Positions 1 to 7,255 of a DNA stretch of 17,218 nt are shown here, in pieces. A program made the translations under genes and the position numbers. Source of the stretch: Rhodospirillales bacterium (lineage in GTDB: Bacteria; Pseudomonadota; Alphaproteobacteria; Rhodospirillales; 2-02-FULL-58-16); assembly GCA_021775195.1 (NCBI GenBank), contig JAJFIG010000485.1, positions 1 through 17,218 on the forward strand. The letters run 5' to 3'. The notes under the pieces were generated by a model. The model was given only the letters and a program-made list of their open reading frames with translations, made no database searches and was not told the origin of the DNA. Within the stretch, counting starts at the first letter, position 1. Each line of letters opens with the position of its first letter.

Positions 1-290
1 CCTGCCTTAAGCGATGCAACGATCGAGGCTGCAAAATCGTCGGCGAGCGGCTTCTTCGAATCTGTGGTCACGTCGAACGGATTGCCATATCCACCACGTG
101 AAAGGCCAACGAAATCAGGCGATTTTTCACCGTCTAAAACATAAGGACGTTGGTCATGCACGGCGACCGCGATGGTCGAGGCGGATTGTAGATCGATTGA
201 CGCAGTCGTTGAATCGTAGCGATGGGTAACACCGATGGCACAACCGACCGTCAACAGGCAGACTGCGATACCGGCAAAAACTCGATACAT
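1..290 (-). CDS. Partial lipoprotein, function unknown (5' part only)
   Basis: The reading frame starts at an ATG at 290 and stays open to the left edge of the window, giving about 96 residues of an incomplete protein. The N-terminus (MYRVFAGIAVCLLTVGC) is a short hydrophobic signal with an LTVGC lipobox, so Cys17 should be lipidated and the protein anchored in a membrane. A GGAG Shine-Dalgarno sits 8 bases before the ATG. The mature part contains VAVHDQRPYVLDGEK and a Gly/Asn-rich GGYGNPFDV stretch, which looks like a conserved domain rather than a chance frame, but I cannot name the family. The gene lies 101 bp downstream of the phosphopantetheinyl transferase gene on the same strand and could be co-transcribed with it. 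The existence of the gene is well supported; its role is unknown. Confidence 0.75.
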   Translation of the reverse strand, partial: MYRVFAGIAVCLLTVGCAIGVTHRYDSTTASIDLQSASTIAVAVHDQRPYVLDGEKSPDFVGLSRGGYGNPFDVTTDSKKPLADDFAASIVASLKA

Positions 291-391
291 ATCGATTTCT
301 CCAATCCGCTTTAGGCTGATACGACCATTTCCGACAACGCAATCTCGTTATTCTATCTGTAGCGAATGAAATTTCACTAATTGAGAGTGCT

Positions 392-1111
392 TCATCCGTG
401 CCCTGTAGCGCCTCGGCTGTCAGGGATCAGCCATTCGATCGAACCCATCGACCAGTGCAGCAAACTCTCGGATACGCCTCCGATCAGCGCGATTGCCAGG
501 CTATAGCCGTGAGGTGCCTCGACGTGTACGAGCCGCCAATGGTGCGGCGTGTCGCTGGTCTTCCAGGCACCGAAAGGCGGAGCGCCATGCACTTTATCCT
601 TGCCATCGATTACCTGTGCCAGGCCCGCACCTGTGGCCTTGGCCATGGCTTCCCGGAGCGTCCAAATTCTGTAGAAGGCATCGGGCGCATCCAATGTCTC
701 TTTTTGTTCTTTGGGGCCAAAGGCGATGCGCGCCATGTCGGCCAGCGGCCGATCAAGACGATGACGCTCCACATCAATTCCAATCGCATTCCTTATAGTT
801 GCCGCGGCGGCAACAACCGTGCCGCTGTGGCTAACGGAGACAGCGGGGGCAGGCATATCTGAAGGATGAAGGACAAAGAGTTTGCCGTTGATGTCCTTTG
901 TGAAGGACCAGTCGGAACCGCGGGCTCCGGTCAATTTCTCAAGCGCACGGCGCAACAGGCACCGGGCGATGTATGAACGCCTTTTCCGGTGCCAGGACCG
1001 CAACCCTGCAAATTCGATTTCGTCGTCTCGGCGGCCCCATTTTGCAATAACGGCGTCCGCTTCCTCGCCAACCTCGGGACAGATTGCAACTTTTACGCAA
1101 TTGGTCGACAT
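392..1111 (-). CDS. 4'-phosphopantetheinyl transferase (Sfp type)
   Basis: Predicted to move the phosphopantetheine arm of coenzyme A onto a serine of acyl carrier proteins, turning apo-ACP into holo-ACP. The 239-residue protein has the family's hallmarks: SVSHSG at 92-97, the Mg-binding GIDVE at 111-115, and W150-x3-E154-x3-K158 (the WxxxExxxK signature). Its length is normal for the Sfp/AcpT group. The ATG at 1111 was chosen because the upstream GTG at 1189 would add a hydrophobic tail not expected in the family and would overlap the divergent lipoprotein gene; no strong Shine-Dalgarno is seen at either start. It stands apart from the main operon, on the far side of the lipoprotein genes, but on the same strand. 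Many APE clusters carry their own such transferase, so the pathway ACPs encoded to the right are the likely targets (inference). Confidence 0.88.
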   Translation of the reverse strand: MSTNCVKVAICPEVGEEADAVIAKWGRRDDEIEFAGLRSWHRKRRSYIARCLLRRALEKLTGARGSDWSFTKDINGKLFVLHPSDMPAPAVSVSHSGTVVAAAATIRNAIGIDVERHRLDRPLADMARIAFGPKEQKETLDAPDAFYRIWTLREAMAKATGAGLAQVIDGKDKVHGAPPFGAWKTSDTPHHWRLVHVEAPHGYSLAIALIGGVSESLLHWSMGSIEWLIPDSRGATGHG

Positions 1112-1166
1112 GGGAAGTATACTAGTGAGAATGTTGCCGAAGGGAAAGATCGCTGGAGAGGTCGCA
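1112..1166. promoter_or_regulatory. Divergent intergenic region between PPTase and lipoprotein 1
   Basis: This 55-bp gap separates two divergently read genes, so it or sequence just inside the genes must hold their promoters. It contains the perfect palindrome AGTATACT at 1116-1123, which supplies a TATACT hexamer resembling a -10 box on each strand. I do not see a good -35 box at proper spacing on either strand, so the promoter assignment is tentative. A GGAG Shine-Dalgarno at 1155-1158 serves the plus-strand gene. Confidence 0.3.
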
Positions 1167-1616
1167 ATGAACAACGGGATGAAAGTCACTATTTGTTCAG
1201 CCCTGTTTATCTTTGGGACCTTCGTCTTAACCGGATGCGAACGTGCCCATCCGATCTATGAAGCCCGCAACCACATGCTCCCGCCTGCCGCCTCTGCCTA
1301 TTCTCTGGAACAGGTGGAAGGCCGTATCATCAAGGCGGCCAAGTCGAAAAGTTGGCACGTCAGCCGGATTGGGCCTGGAGCGTTGCGGGCAACAATCAAA
1401 TGGGGAGGTGGAGGTGACAAACACGTTGCCGTCGTGAAGATCGAGTATGACCGCAAGTCATTCAACATTCTTCATGAAAGATCGCAGAACCTGCTGGAGG
1501 GGATTGCGCCACCGGAGCATATGTACGAAGGCCAGAAGGTGATCCATCGCCGCCGGAACGATCGTGTCCACGAGTTGGAATCCGCGATCGATCAGGAGCT
1601 GTATGGCCCATCCTAG
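1167..1616 (+). CDS. Small lipoprotein, paralogue 1 of 3
   Basis: A 149-residue predicted lipoprotein of unknown function. The N-terminus is a hydrophobic signal ending in a VLTGC lipobox (Cys24), followed by ERAHPIYE. The ATG at 1167 was chosen because GGAG lies 8 bases upstream and because this start puts the signal peptide at the N-terminus; the frame is open further upstream but that part overlaps the divergent gene. The mature domain of about 125 residues shares a pattern with the next two genes: PIY near the start, a QVEGRIIKAA helix, a VVKIEYD strand, a Leu-Leu-x-Gly segment, then VIHRRRND and a Leu/Ile-rich C-terminal helix. It lies head-to-head with the phosphopantetheinyl transferase gene. 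About 250 bp with no recognisable feature follow before the next paralogue. Confidence 0.82.
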   Translation: MNNGMKVTICSALFIFGTFVLTGCERAHPIYEARNHMLPPAASAYSLEQVEGRIIKAAKSKSWHVSRIGPGALRATIKWGGGGDKHVAVVKIEYDRKSFNILHERSQNLLEGIAPPEHMYEGQKVIHRRRNDRVHELESAIDQELYGPS

Positions 1617-1864
1617 TCAGCCCACGGTCTCAAAAAACGCCAAGGCAAAGCGGTCATTTAGGCCACGCCCTGATGCCACGAGTTCTTCATCAGCCTCCAC
1701 GACAAGCGGATATCGGTCAGTTTCAAAATTTTCCAAATGCGCGTTAAACGAGATGCGCCGCGTTCGATTTCATGGAATAATATCTATCGGCCAGATGAAT
1801 GAACCGGTCCACTATCGCCGGGCTTCGGGCTTTCTCTGAACAGGTGGTTGGGGATTAGGGTTCC

Positions 1865-2305
1865 ATGCTGATCAAAGTCAAACTTGTAAGAACTGTTGTT
1901 CTCTTAATCTGTGCCGCGACGATACTAGGCGCTTGCGCGCGACTCCGGCCGATCTATGAAGTCCACAGCCACCAGGTTCCCGCGACGGCGGCGCCTTTGA
2001 CTTTGGGCCAGGTGGAAGCTCAAATTATCAAAGCGGGAGCCAGTCTGGGCTGGCTCATGAAATCAATGAAGCCCGGGCTGGTGCGCGGTACGATGCGCCA
2101 GGGAAAACACAGTGCTGTCGTAAACATTGAATATGATACCGCTGTGTACAGTATTCTCTACAACTCGTCGCATCGCTTATCCGAGGGGATCGGCGACAAA
2201 GACATGGGCTACGAAGGGCAGCGGGTAATTCACAAGCGTTATAACAAGTATGTAAAAACTCTCGAACGGCAGATCGAGGCCCAAATATTGACACTCGGCT
2301 ATTGA
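1865..2305 (+). CDS. Small lipoprotein, paralogue 2 of 3
   Basis: A 146-residue predicted lipoprotein with a signal ending in ILGAC (Cys24). Start at the ATG at 1865, preceded by AGGG at short spacing. It is the closest relative of the preceding gene: RPIYEV, QVEAQIIKAG, VVNIEYD, LSEGIG, YEGQRVIHKRYN and the C-terminal LERQIEAQIL match paralogue 1 block by block. Similarity is visible at DNA level too (for example CCGATCTATGAAG in both), which suggests a fairly recent local duplication. Function unknown. An outer-membrane fate is plausible, since the residue after the lipobox cysteine is Ala rather than the Asp retention signal known from enterobacteria, but that rule is not universal. Confidence 0.82.
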   Translation: MLIKVKLVRTVVLLICAATILGACARLRPIYEVHSHQVPATAAPLTLGQVEAQIIKAGASLGWLMKSMKPGLVRGTMRQGKHSAVVNIEYDTAVYSILYNSSHRLSEGIGDKDMGYEGQRVIHKRYNKYVKTLERQIEAQILTLGY

Positions 2306-2437
2306 GTTTTTTCCGTTTGATGCAGCGTCATCCATGGCGAACGGAGCGAGCTGTTCGGGCAGCTTTTGAAACTGGCAATCTGTGGTCTGGGCGCGACGGC
2401 TGGCGGCCATAAAGGCGGATTCAAGAAAGAAGGTCCC

Positions 2438-2824
2438 ATGCGTCATCTTGTAATTCTGGTATCAGTTCTGCTTTTGCTTGGTGCCTGCTCGAAGACCTCA
2501 CCCATCTACAATGTGGAAAACGCGGATATCTTTACCGGGTCCGGCAAGGAGCCGACCCGAGAGGACGTGCGCAAAGCTATCGTTCAAGCCATTGCCGCGA
2601 AAACTTGGAAAATGAAAGAGGTCGACGCTGGCCACATAGAGGCAAGCCTTATTAAGAAAAAAAAGATTGCCACGGTTCTAATCGCATATTCCGAAAAAAG
2701 TTATAGCATAAATTATAAAAATAGCTCTCTATTACTATATAAAGATGGAAGTATTCATCGGAGATATAATTCCTGGATCCGGGGTCTCCAAATCAAAATC
2801 AATCAATATTTGGCGCAATTATAA
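2438..2824 (+). CDS. Small lipoprotein, paralogue 3 of 3 (diverged)
   Basis: A 128-residue predicted lipoprotein; the signal MRHLVILVSVLLLLGAC has a LLGAC lipobox with Cys17. The start at 2438 has a GAAGG Shine-Dalgarno about 5 bases upstream; an in-frame ATG at 2366 would bury the signal peptide and is rejected. The mature domain keeps the family skeleton (SPIYNV, VRKAIVQAI, ATVLIAYSEKSY, SIHRRYNSW, then a C-terminal helix) but has lost the central Gly-containing insert and is more divergent. The 3' half, from about 2650, is strikingly AT-rich and Lys/Tyr/Ser-rich compared with its neighbours. Function unknown. It ends convergent to the tail of the APE operon. Confidence 0.8.
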   Translation: MRHLVILVSVLLLLGACSKTSPIYNVENADIFTGSGKEPTREDVRKAIVQAIAAKTWKMKEVDAGHIEASLIKKKKIATVLIAYSEKSYSINYKNSSLLLYKDGSIHRRYNSWIRGLQIKINQYLAQL

Positions 2825-2846
2825 AAACCAAAAGGCGCTCTGACCA

Positions 2847-2912
2847 AGGCCGCTTTGGCCTCGAATTTATCCATGCGTTCAATTCGTTAAGCAGTCCCCG
2901 GTGGTCACCACC
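2847..2912. terminator. Possible termination region between convergent genes
   Basis: The 132-bp gap between two convergent genes holds two short inverted repeats: AGGCC-GCTTT-GGCCT at 2847-2861 and GGTGGT-C-ACCACC at 2900-2912. Either could fold into a small hairpin, but neither is followed by a clear T run on either strand, so they do not meet the classic pattern of an intrinsic terminator. The position, where two transcription units meet, is the main reason to list them. Confidence 0.25.
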
Positions 2913-2956
2913 ATTAAACCGCCCTCACAATGGGTGCTTATTTGTGCAGGTTGGTA

Positions 2957-3574
2957 TTAGTTGGTGACGAGGGCGTCGGCCTTTCTGGTCAACGTACCGA
3001 TCAGTCCGTTCACGCCACTCCTCTTCAAGACTTGGCGGTATTCGGAGCGGCGGATTGCGAGTTGGCTTATGTCATCGTCAAGCAGGACGTCGACGATCCT
3101 CCATTGACCTTTGATTTTCTTCGTCACATAGGTGAGGCCGACCGGTTTGATCCCCGGGCTCACGATCCGGGTCTGAACCAGCGTGGTTTTCTGCGGGCCC
3201 GACCGTTCGCCCACTGTCTCGAATACCTGACCCGAATAGTCTTTGAACTGAGCCGCATAGGTGCCGATGCTGAGGTGTGAAAAGGCCTTGATCAATTGCT
3301 TGCGCTGGATGTCTGTTGCCTTTCTCCAGAAAGAGCCGGCCGTGACCTGGGTCATCAGGGGGAGGTGAAAGGCCTGTTCGATTTCTGGTGCCAAGTGATC
3401 GTATCGGCCCTTGATTCCCAAGGGTCTGGCATTCTTCATCACGACCATCAAGCTACCGTGAAAACGCTCGACGATCGTCCGAGCCGTGATTTCCTTCGCG
3501 GCTGCAGGGTAAACCGCGAAGGAAATAAGGAAAACCAAGACTAATCGGGTCAAAACACGGCGGCGAAGCATCAT
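2957..3574 (-). CDS. MlaC/HpnM-like periplasmic lipid-binding protein
   Basis: Predicted soluble periplasmic protein of the MlaC/Ttg2D (Tol-Tgt2) family, whose members ferry lipids between inner and outer membrane; the HpnM branch accompanies the hopanoid transporter HpnN. The 205-residue protein has a cleavable signal (residues 1-26, ending YPAAA) and the family core: YDHLAPEIEQAFHLP, an FWRKATDIQRKQLIKAF stretch, then TYAAQFKDYSG and a C-terminal half with QWRIVDVLLDD. Two tandem ATGs at 3574 and 3571 share an AGGGA Shine-Dalgarno; either may be used. It is the last gene of the APE operon, 78 bp after apeR, on the same strand. No Mla ATPase or permease is visible, so a role in moving the aryl polyene lipid is proposed from context only. 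Confidence 0.82.
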   Translation of the reverse strand: MMLRRRVLTRLVLVFLISFAVYPAAAKEITARTIVERFHGSLMVVMKNARPLGIKGRYDHLAPEIEQAFHLPLMTQVTAGSFWRKATDIQRKQLIKAFSHLSIGTYAAQFKDYSGQVFETVGERSGPQKTTLVQTRIVSPGIKPVGLTYVTKKIKGQWRIVDVLLDDDISQLAIRRSEYRQVLKRSGVNGLIGTLTRKADALVTN

Positions 3575-3652
3575 GGTCCCTTGGTGGATCAGTGTTCAAA
3601 AACCGCAAATCGGGCCGCCGACGTTGACCGCTTATCTAGGACAGCCCCTAAA

Positions 3653-4879
3653 TTAATCCCAACGACGGAATACAAGCGACGTATTGACGCCGCCGAACGC
3701 GAAATTGTTGTTCATGACATATTCGGAATGCTGGGTGAGTCCGTCGCCGACAATATAGTCGAGATCCGCGCATCGCGGGTCGACGTTGGAGAGATTGATC
3801 GTCGGCGCATACCAATCGCGCTTGAGCATCTCGATCGTCATCCAGGCCTCGAGGCTGCCGCACGCACCCAGTGTATGCCCCATATAACTCTTGAGCGAAC
3901 TCACGGGAACGCCACGGCGAAGCGCGGTCAAGGTTGCCTGCGACTCCGCGATGTCACCAAGATCGGTAGCCGTGCCATGCGCATTCACGTAGCCGATTTT
4001 CTCGGCAGGAATTTTAGCACCCTCCAGGGCGGATCGCATGGCGGCGGCCATCGTCTCAGCGGTCGGTTGGGTGATATGGTTTCCATCGGAATTTGTTCCG
4101 AAGCCGCTGACTTCGGCGTGGATGGTCGCGCCCCGCGCCAAAGCATGGTCCAGATCTTCCAGCACGAACGTCGCCGCGCCTTCACCGACGACCATCCCGT
4201 CGCGGTCGACGTCGAACGGCCTTGGCGTTGACGTCGGGGTATCGTTCAGGGTGCTGGTGGCAAACAGGGTATCGAACACCGCGGCCTGGGAAACGGATAT
4301 TTCCTCCGCGCCGCCGGCCACCATGACGGTCTGTTGTCCACACTGTATGGCCTCATAGCCAAGGCCGATCGCCAGGCTGCCCGAGGTGCAGGCGGTCGAT
4401 GTCGGGATGAGGCGGCCACAGATGCCAAAAAACACGGATACGTTCACGGCCGTCGTATGGGGCATGATCTGGATGTACGTGTTGGCATTCATGCAATCCA
4501 TATCGTGCGTCAGCATCATTTTGCCGATATCGGCAATCGCTGGGGGCGACCCCGATGAAGAGCCGTAGGCAACGCCTGTCCGGCCGCTTTTCAATATGGG
4601 GTCATCGATCAGTCCCGCGTCTTCGATCGCCAACTCGGCGCTTCGCGTCGCCAGAATCCCGATCCGGCCCATGCTGCGCGTTCGTTTGCGGGAGTAGTGC
4701 GGCGGCAACTCGAACTCGGGCAAGGGCGCGCCGAGGCGCGTATTGAGGTCGGCAATAATGTCCCATTCCGGCATGCAACGAACCGCGCTTTGGCGGGCCC
4801 GCAGATTCTTTTCCACCTCCGGCCAATCGAGACCGATCGGCGATAAGCCCGCCATTCCCGTAACCACGACGCGCTTCAT
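3653..4879 (-). CDS. apeR: Beta-ketoacyl-ACP synthase ApeR
   Basis: A FabF-type condensing enzyme of 408 residues, predicted to extend the polyene chain by decarboxylative Claisen condensation with malonyl-ACP. The thiolase-fold catalytic residues are all present: Cys164 in STACTSG, His301 in NAHGTATD, and Lys330/His335 in SSLKSYMGHTLG. The C-terminus has the usual FAFGGVN motif. The ATG overlaps the apeQ stop by one base (TGATG), which points to translational coupling. Position after the ketoreductase gene matches apeR in the E. coli order O-P-Q-R. Because the triad is intact, it should be catalytic rather than a chain-length-factor-like partner. Its exact step (initiation, elongation or anchor priming) cannot be read from the sequence. 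Confidence 0.93.
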   Translation of the reverse strand: MKRVVVTGMAGLSPIGLDWPEVEKNLRARQSAVRCMPEWDIIADLNTRLGAPLPEFELPPHYSRKRTRSMGRIGILATRSAELAIEDAGLIDDPILKSGRTGVAYGSSSGSPPAIADIGKMMLTHDMDCMNANTYIQIMPHTTAVNVSVFFGICGRLIPTSTACTSGSLAIGLGYEAIQCGQQTVMVAGGAEEISVSQAAVFDTLFATSTLNDTPTSTPRPFDVDRDGMVVGEGAATFVLEDLDHALARGATIHAEVSGFGTNSDGNHITQPTAETMAAAMRSALEGAKIPAEKIGYVNAHGTATDLGDIAESQATLTALRRGVPVSSLKSYMGHTLGACGSLEAWMTIEMLKRDWYAPTINLSNVDPRCADLDYIVGDGLTQHSEYVMNNNFAFGGVNTSLVFRRWD

Positions 4880-5604
4880 CAGACCATCCCGCCATTCACC
4901 GATATCACCTGGCGCGTGATATATTCCGCATCCGGGGAAAACAGATAAGCGACAAGGCTCGCGACTTCTTCCGGCCGCCCAAAGCGCCGGGCTGGAATCA
5001 TGGATATCAGTTGCGCCGCATCCAGGTCCTTGGTCATCTCGGTCTCAATCAGCCCCGGCGCCACACAGTTCACGGTGATACGCCGCTTGGCCAGTTCGAC
5101 GGCCAGGGCCTTGGCCGCGGCGATAAGCCCGCCCTTGGCGGCGCTATAATTGACCTGGCCCCGATTCCCCATCAAACCCGAAACGGAAGACAGGACGACG
5201 ATTCGTCCCCCCTGTTTTTTCCGCACCATCGGCATGACCACCGGATGCAGGACGTTATAAAAGCCGTCCAAGTTCGTTCGGATTACGCTATCCCAAGCGT
5301 CAGGTTCCATTGCGGGAAAAGCGCTATCGTTGCTGATGCCGGCGTTACAGACGACGCCGTAATAGGCGCCATTCGCCGCCATATCCGTCTCCAATGCGTT
5401 CGCCGCCGCCTCTCTGTCGCCAATATCGAATTGCAGCAAGCGCGCGCCAGTTCCGGAATCCCTTATTGATCCCGCGACAGCCTCGGCATCGTCCGAGCGA
5501 GTATTGAAATGGACAACGATTTCAAAACCGGCGCGCGCCAACGCAATCGCGATATGCCGGCCGATTCCACGACTGGCGCCCGTCACCAAAACGTGACGGC
5601 CCAC
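4879..5604 (-). CDS. apeQ: 3-ketoacyl-ACP reductase ApeQ (FabG-like SDR)
   Basis: A short-chain dehydrogenase/reductase of 241 residues, predicted to reduce 3-ketoacyl-ACP to 3-hydroxyacyl-ACP with NADPH in each polyene extension cycle. Visible motifs: TGASRGIG at 8-15 (cofactor binding), CNAG at 86-89, Asn111, Ser140, and the YxxxK pair Tyr153/Lys157, so the catalytic tetrad is complete. The GTG at 5604 was chosen since it places the Rossmann motif at the usual distance from the N-terminus, has an AGAGGG element 9 bases upstream, and avoids overlap with apeP; the frame is open further upstream but reads through apeP. The gene starts 5 bp after the apeP stop. Confidence 0.93.
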   Translation of the reverse strand: MGRHVLVTGASRGIGRHIAIALARAGFEIVVHFNTRSDDAEAVAGSIRDSGTGARLLQFDIGDREAAANALETDMAANGAYYGVVCNAGISNDSAFPAMEPDAWDSVIRTNLDGFYNVLHPVVMPMVRKKQGGRIVVLSSVSGLMGNRGQVNYSAAKGGLIAAAKALAVELAKRRITVNCVAPGLIETEMTKDLDAAQLISMIPARRFGRPEEVASLVAYLFSPDAEYITRQVISVNGGMV

Positions 5605-5609
5605 GATTT

Positions 5610-6053
5610 CTAGCCCTCTAAAAATGTGGCGGTGTCGACAGGCTGGAAGACGTTCAGTTGGGCCTCTGCAAGGCGCACCCGGTCCTCGATATGGCAGTCG
5701 AAAACGGCCATCTGACTGTCTTTCCAAACTTCATCCACATGAATGCGCAGATGGCTTCCCAACTGAAAATACTCCGTCTTCACGTCATATCGCCGAGATC
5801 CGAGAAGGAGCCCGATTTTAACGTTTTTACCAGCTTGCCGGGCATTTATACCAGCATAAAGGGCAATCGTCTGCGCCATGTATTCCGCTCCGACCCATGA
5901 CGGCACGCCCCGCCCGGGCCGGTAAAACAGACTATCCTCGCCAATTCGTACCGTCGCCTCCGCCCATCCGTCGCCTGACGCTGCAGGTTCACCGATCAGA
6001 ACCATGGAGCCGCTATGCGGCAACAGGTCGGGTACGGACCATCGCAGCGTCAT
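5610..6053 (-). CDS. apeP: Hot-dog 3-hydroxyacyl-ACP dehydratase ApeP
   Basis: A small 147-residue hot-dog protein of the ApeP type, predicted to remove water from 3-hydroxyacyl-ACP and so create each conjugated double bond. The likely catalytic His13 is in DLLPHSGSM and Glu57 is in WVGAEYMAQ; the conserved IGLLLGSRRYDV block follows. Sequence style and position between a ketosynthase and a ketoreductase gene match ApeP of characterised APE clusters, where ApeP works alongside ApeI. Its ATG overlaps the stop of apeO in an ATGA junction. Confidence 0.9.
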   Translation of the reverse strand: MTLRWSVPDLLPHSGSMVLIGEPAASGDGWAEATVRIGEDSLFYRPGRGVPSWVGAEYMAQTIALYAGINARQAGKNVKIGLLLGSRRYDVKTEYFQLGSHLRIHVDEVWKDSQMAVFDCHIEDRVRLAEAQLNVFQPVDTATFLEG

Positions 6054-7255
6054 CGGTTAGCGCTTCCTAAAATCAGCACCGAATTGTTGCCGCCGAAGGC
6101 GAAGGCATTGCTCACAAAAATACCGCGCGCTGTTCCATCCAGCCGATCGCCCACGGAGGTGAGGTTGTCGGACATTAGCCCCGTATCCGCTTCGCCGTCC
6201 CACAGATGGGGAGGAAGATACCGGTCCTGGTTGTCTCTTCCCGCGGCAAGCCAGCAGTGGGCGGCACCCATCGCCCCCGCGGCACCGAGCGTATGGCCGA
6301 GCTGTCCCTTGGAAGAACTGCATGGTATCTCCGCGCCGAAAACACGCGTGATGACCTTGCTTTCCATTGCGTCGTTGTGCAGCGTTCCGGTGCCGTGCAG
6401 TTGGACATAATCGATCGCTTCGGGCGCTAGTTCAGCGTCTTCCAAGGCGCGTCGCACCGCCAATTCGACGCCGTTTCCTTCCGGTTCCGGCGCTGTCATG
6501 CTGTAAGCGTCAGTAGAGGTGCCTGCTCCCAGGAGCGCGACTTCCGCATCGCTCTTCTCCATAAGAAATACGGCGGCACCTTCGCCGATCATCGTACCGT
6601 CCCGATTGCGGCTGAACGGATTGCAGATGCCGGCGGACTGCGCGGAGAGGGCCTGAAATCCATTAACGGTCAGGCGGCACAGGCTATCCGCACCGCCGGC
6701 CAGCACCGCGTCCGCCAATCCCGTTCGAATGAGACGACGCCCCATTGCCAGGGCTTGTGCGCCGGAGCTGCATGCCGTCGAAACGGTAAGCGCTGGGCCC
6801 GCCAGGTTCAGATAGCGCGCAAGCGCTTCGCCGGTGCTGCCGAGTTCCTGCTTTCGTATATCGAAGTCGCGCGGCAATGCCCCGTCCTTCATAGCCCGTT
6901 TGACGGCGACTTCACCGTCGGCGATACCCGACGTGCTGGTTCCCATGACAACGGCGATTCTGCTCCCACCGTATCGCGCGACCGCATCATCAATTTCGGG
7001 GCGGATTTCCTCTACCGCGGCTATGGCGAGTTGGAAATTCCGGCTTGCGTAAAAGGACAGGCTGGCGGGCACTGGGGGTAGTGGACTATCAACCTGACCG
7101 ACGAATACCGGTGTGCCGTCGACGAGCAAATCCGTACGCGAAACGACGCCGGGCCGCAGGCCGGCCATGAGGTTTTCGCGAACCTGTTCCTTACCGCGCC
7201 CGAGGGCGCTCAAAACGCCGAGCGCGGAAAGATAGATTTGGTTACCCGTCTTCAT
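6050..7255 (-). CDS. apeO: Beta-ketoacyl-ACP synthase ApeO
   Basis: A 401-residue FabF-type ketosynthase. Catalytic residues are intact: Cys162 in STACSSG, His287 in QLHGTGT, and Lys316/His321 in SSKGQLGHTLG. In studied APE systems ApeO is the main elongating ketosynthase and works with the ApeC chain-length-factor-like partner, which is not in this window. It differs clearly from the ApeR-type ketosynthase downstream, so the two are not recent duplicates. The ATG overlaps the stop of the upstream lipoprotein gene (ATGA), and the stop overlaps the start of apeP (ATGA). Confidence 0.93.
   Translation of the reverse strand: MKTGNQIYLSALGVLSALGRGKEQVRENLMAGLRPGVVSRTDLLVDGTPVFVGQVDSPLPPVPASLSFYASRNFQLAIAAVEEIRPEIDDAVARYGGSRIAVVMGTSTSGIADGEVAVKRAMKDGALPRDFDIRKQELGSTGEALARYLNLAGPALTVSTACSSGAQALAMGRRLIRTGLADAVLAGGADSLCRLTVNGFQALSAQSAGICNPFSRNRDGTMIGEGAAVFLMEKSDAEVALLGAGTSTDAYSMTAPEPEGNGVELAVRRALEDAELAPEAIDYVQLHGTGTLHNDAMESKVITRVFGAEIPCSSSKGQLGHTLGAAGAMGAAHCWLAAGRDNQDRYLPPHLWDGEADTGLMSDNLTSVGDRLDGTARGIFVSNAFAFGGNNSVLILGSANR

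Noticed and set aside
367..376. Palindrome TGAAATTTCA between PPTase and the left-edge lipoprotein
   Set aside because: A 10-base palindrome in AT-rich intergenic DNA is not rare enough to call an operator without a second copy, and none was found nearby.
2366..2437. N-terminal extension of lipoprotein 3
   Set aside because: An in-frame ATG at 2366 exists, but the extension would bury the signal peptide and lipobox; the ATG at 2438 has a good Shine-Dalgarno.
3653..7255. Primary fatty acid synthesis (fab) cluster
   Set aside because: Two ketosynthases, a FabG-like reductase and a dehydratase could suggest fab genes, but ApeP-type dehydratase, the exporter, the LolA-like carrier and the ligase-lyase pair fit APE synthesis and not housekeeping lipid synthesis.
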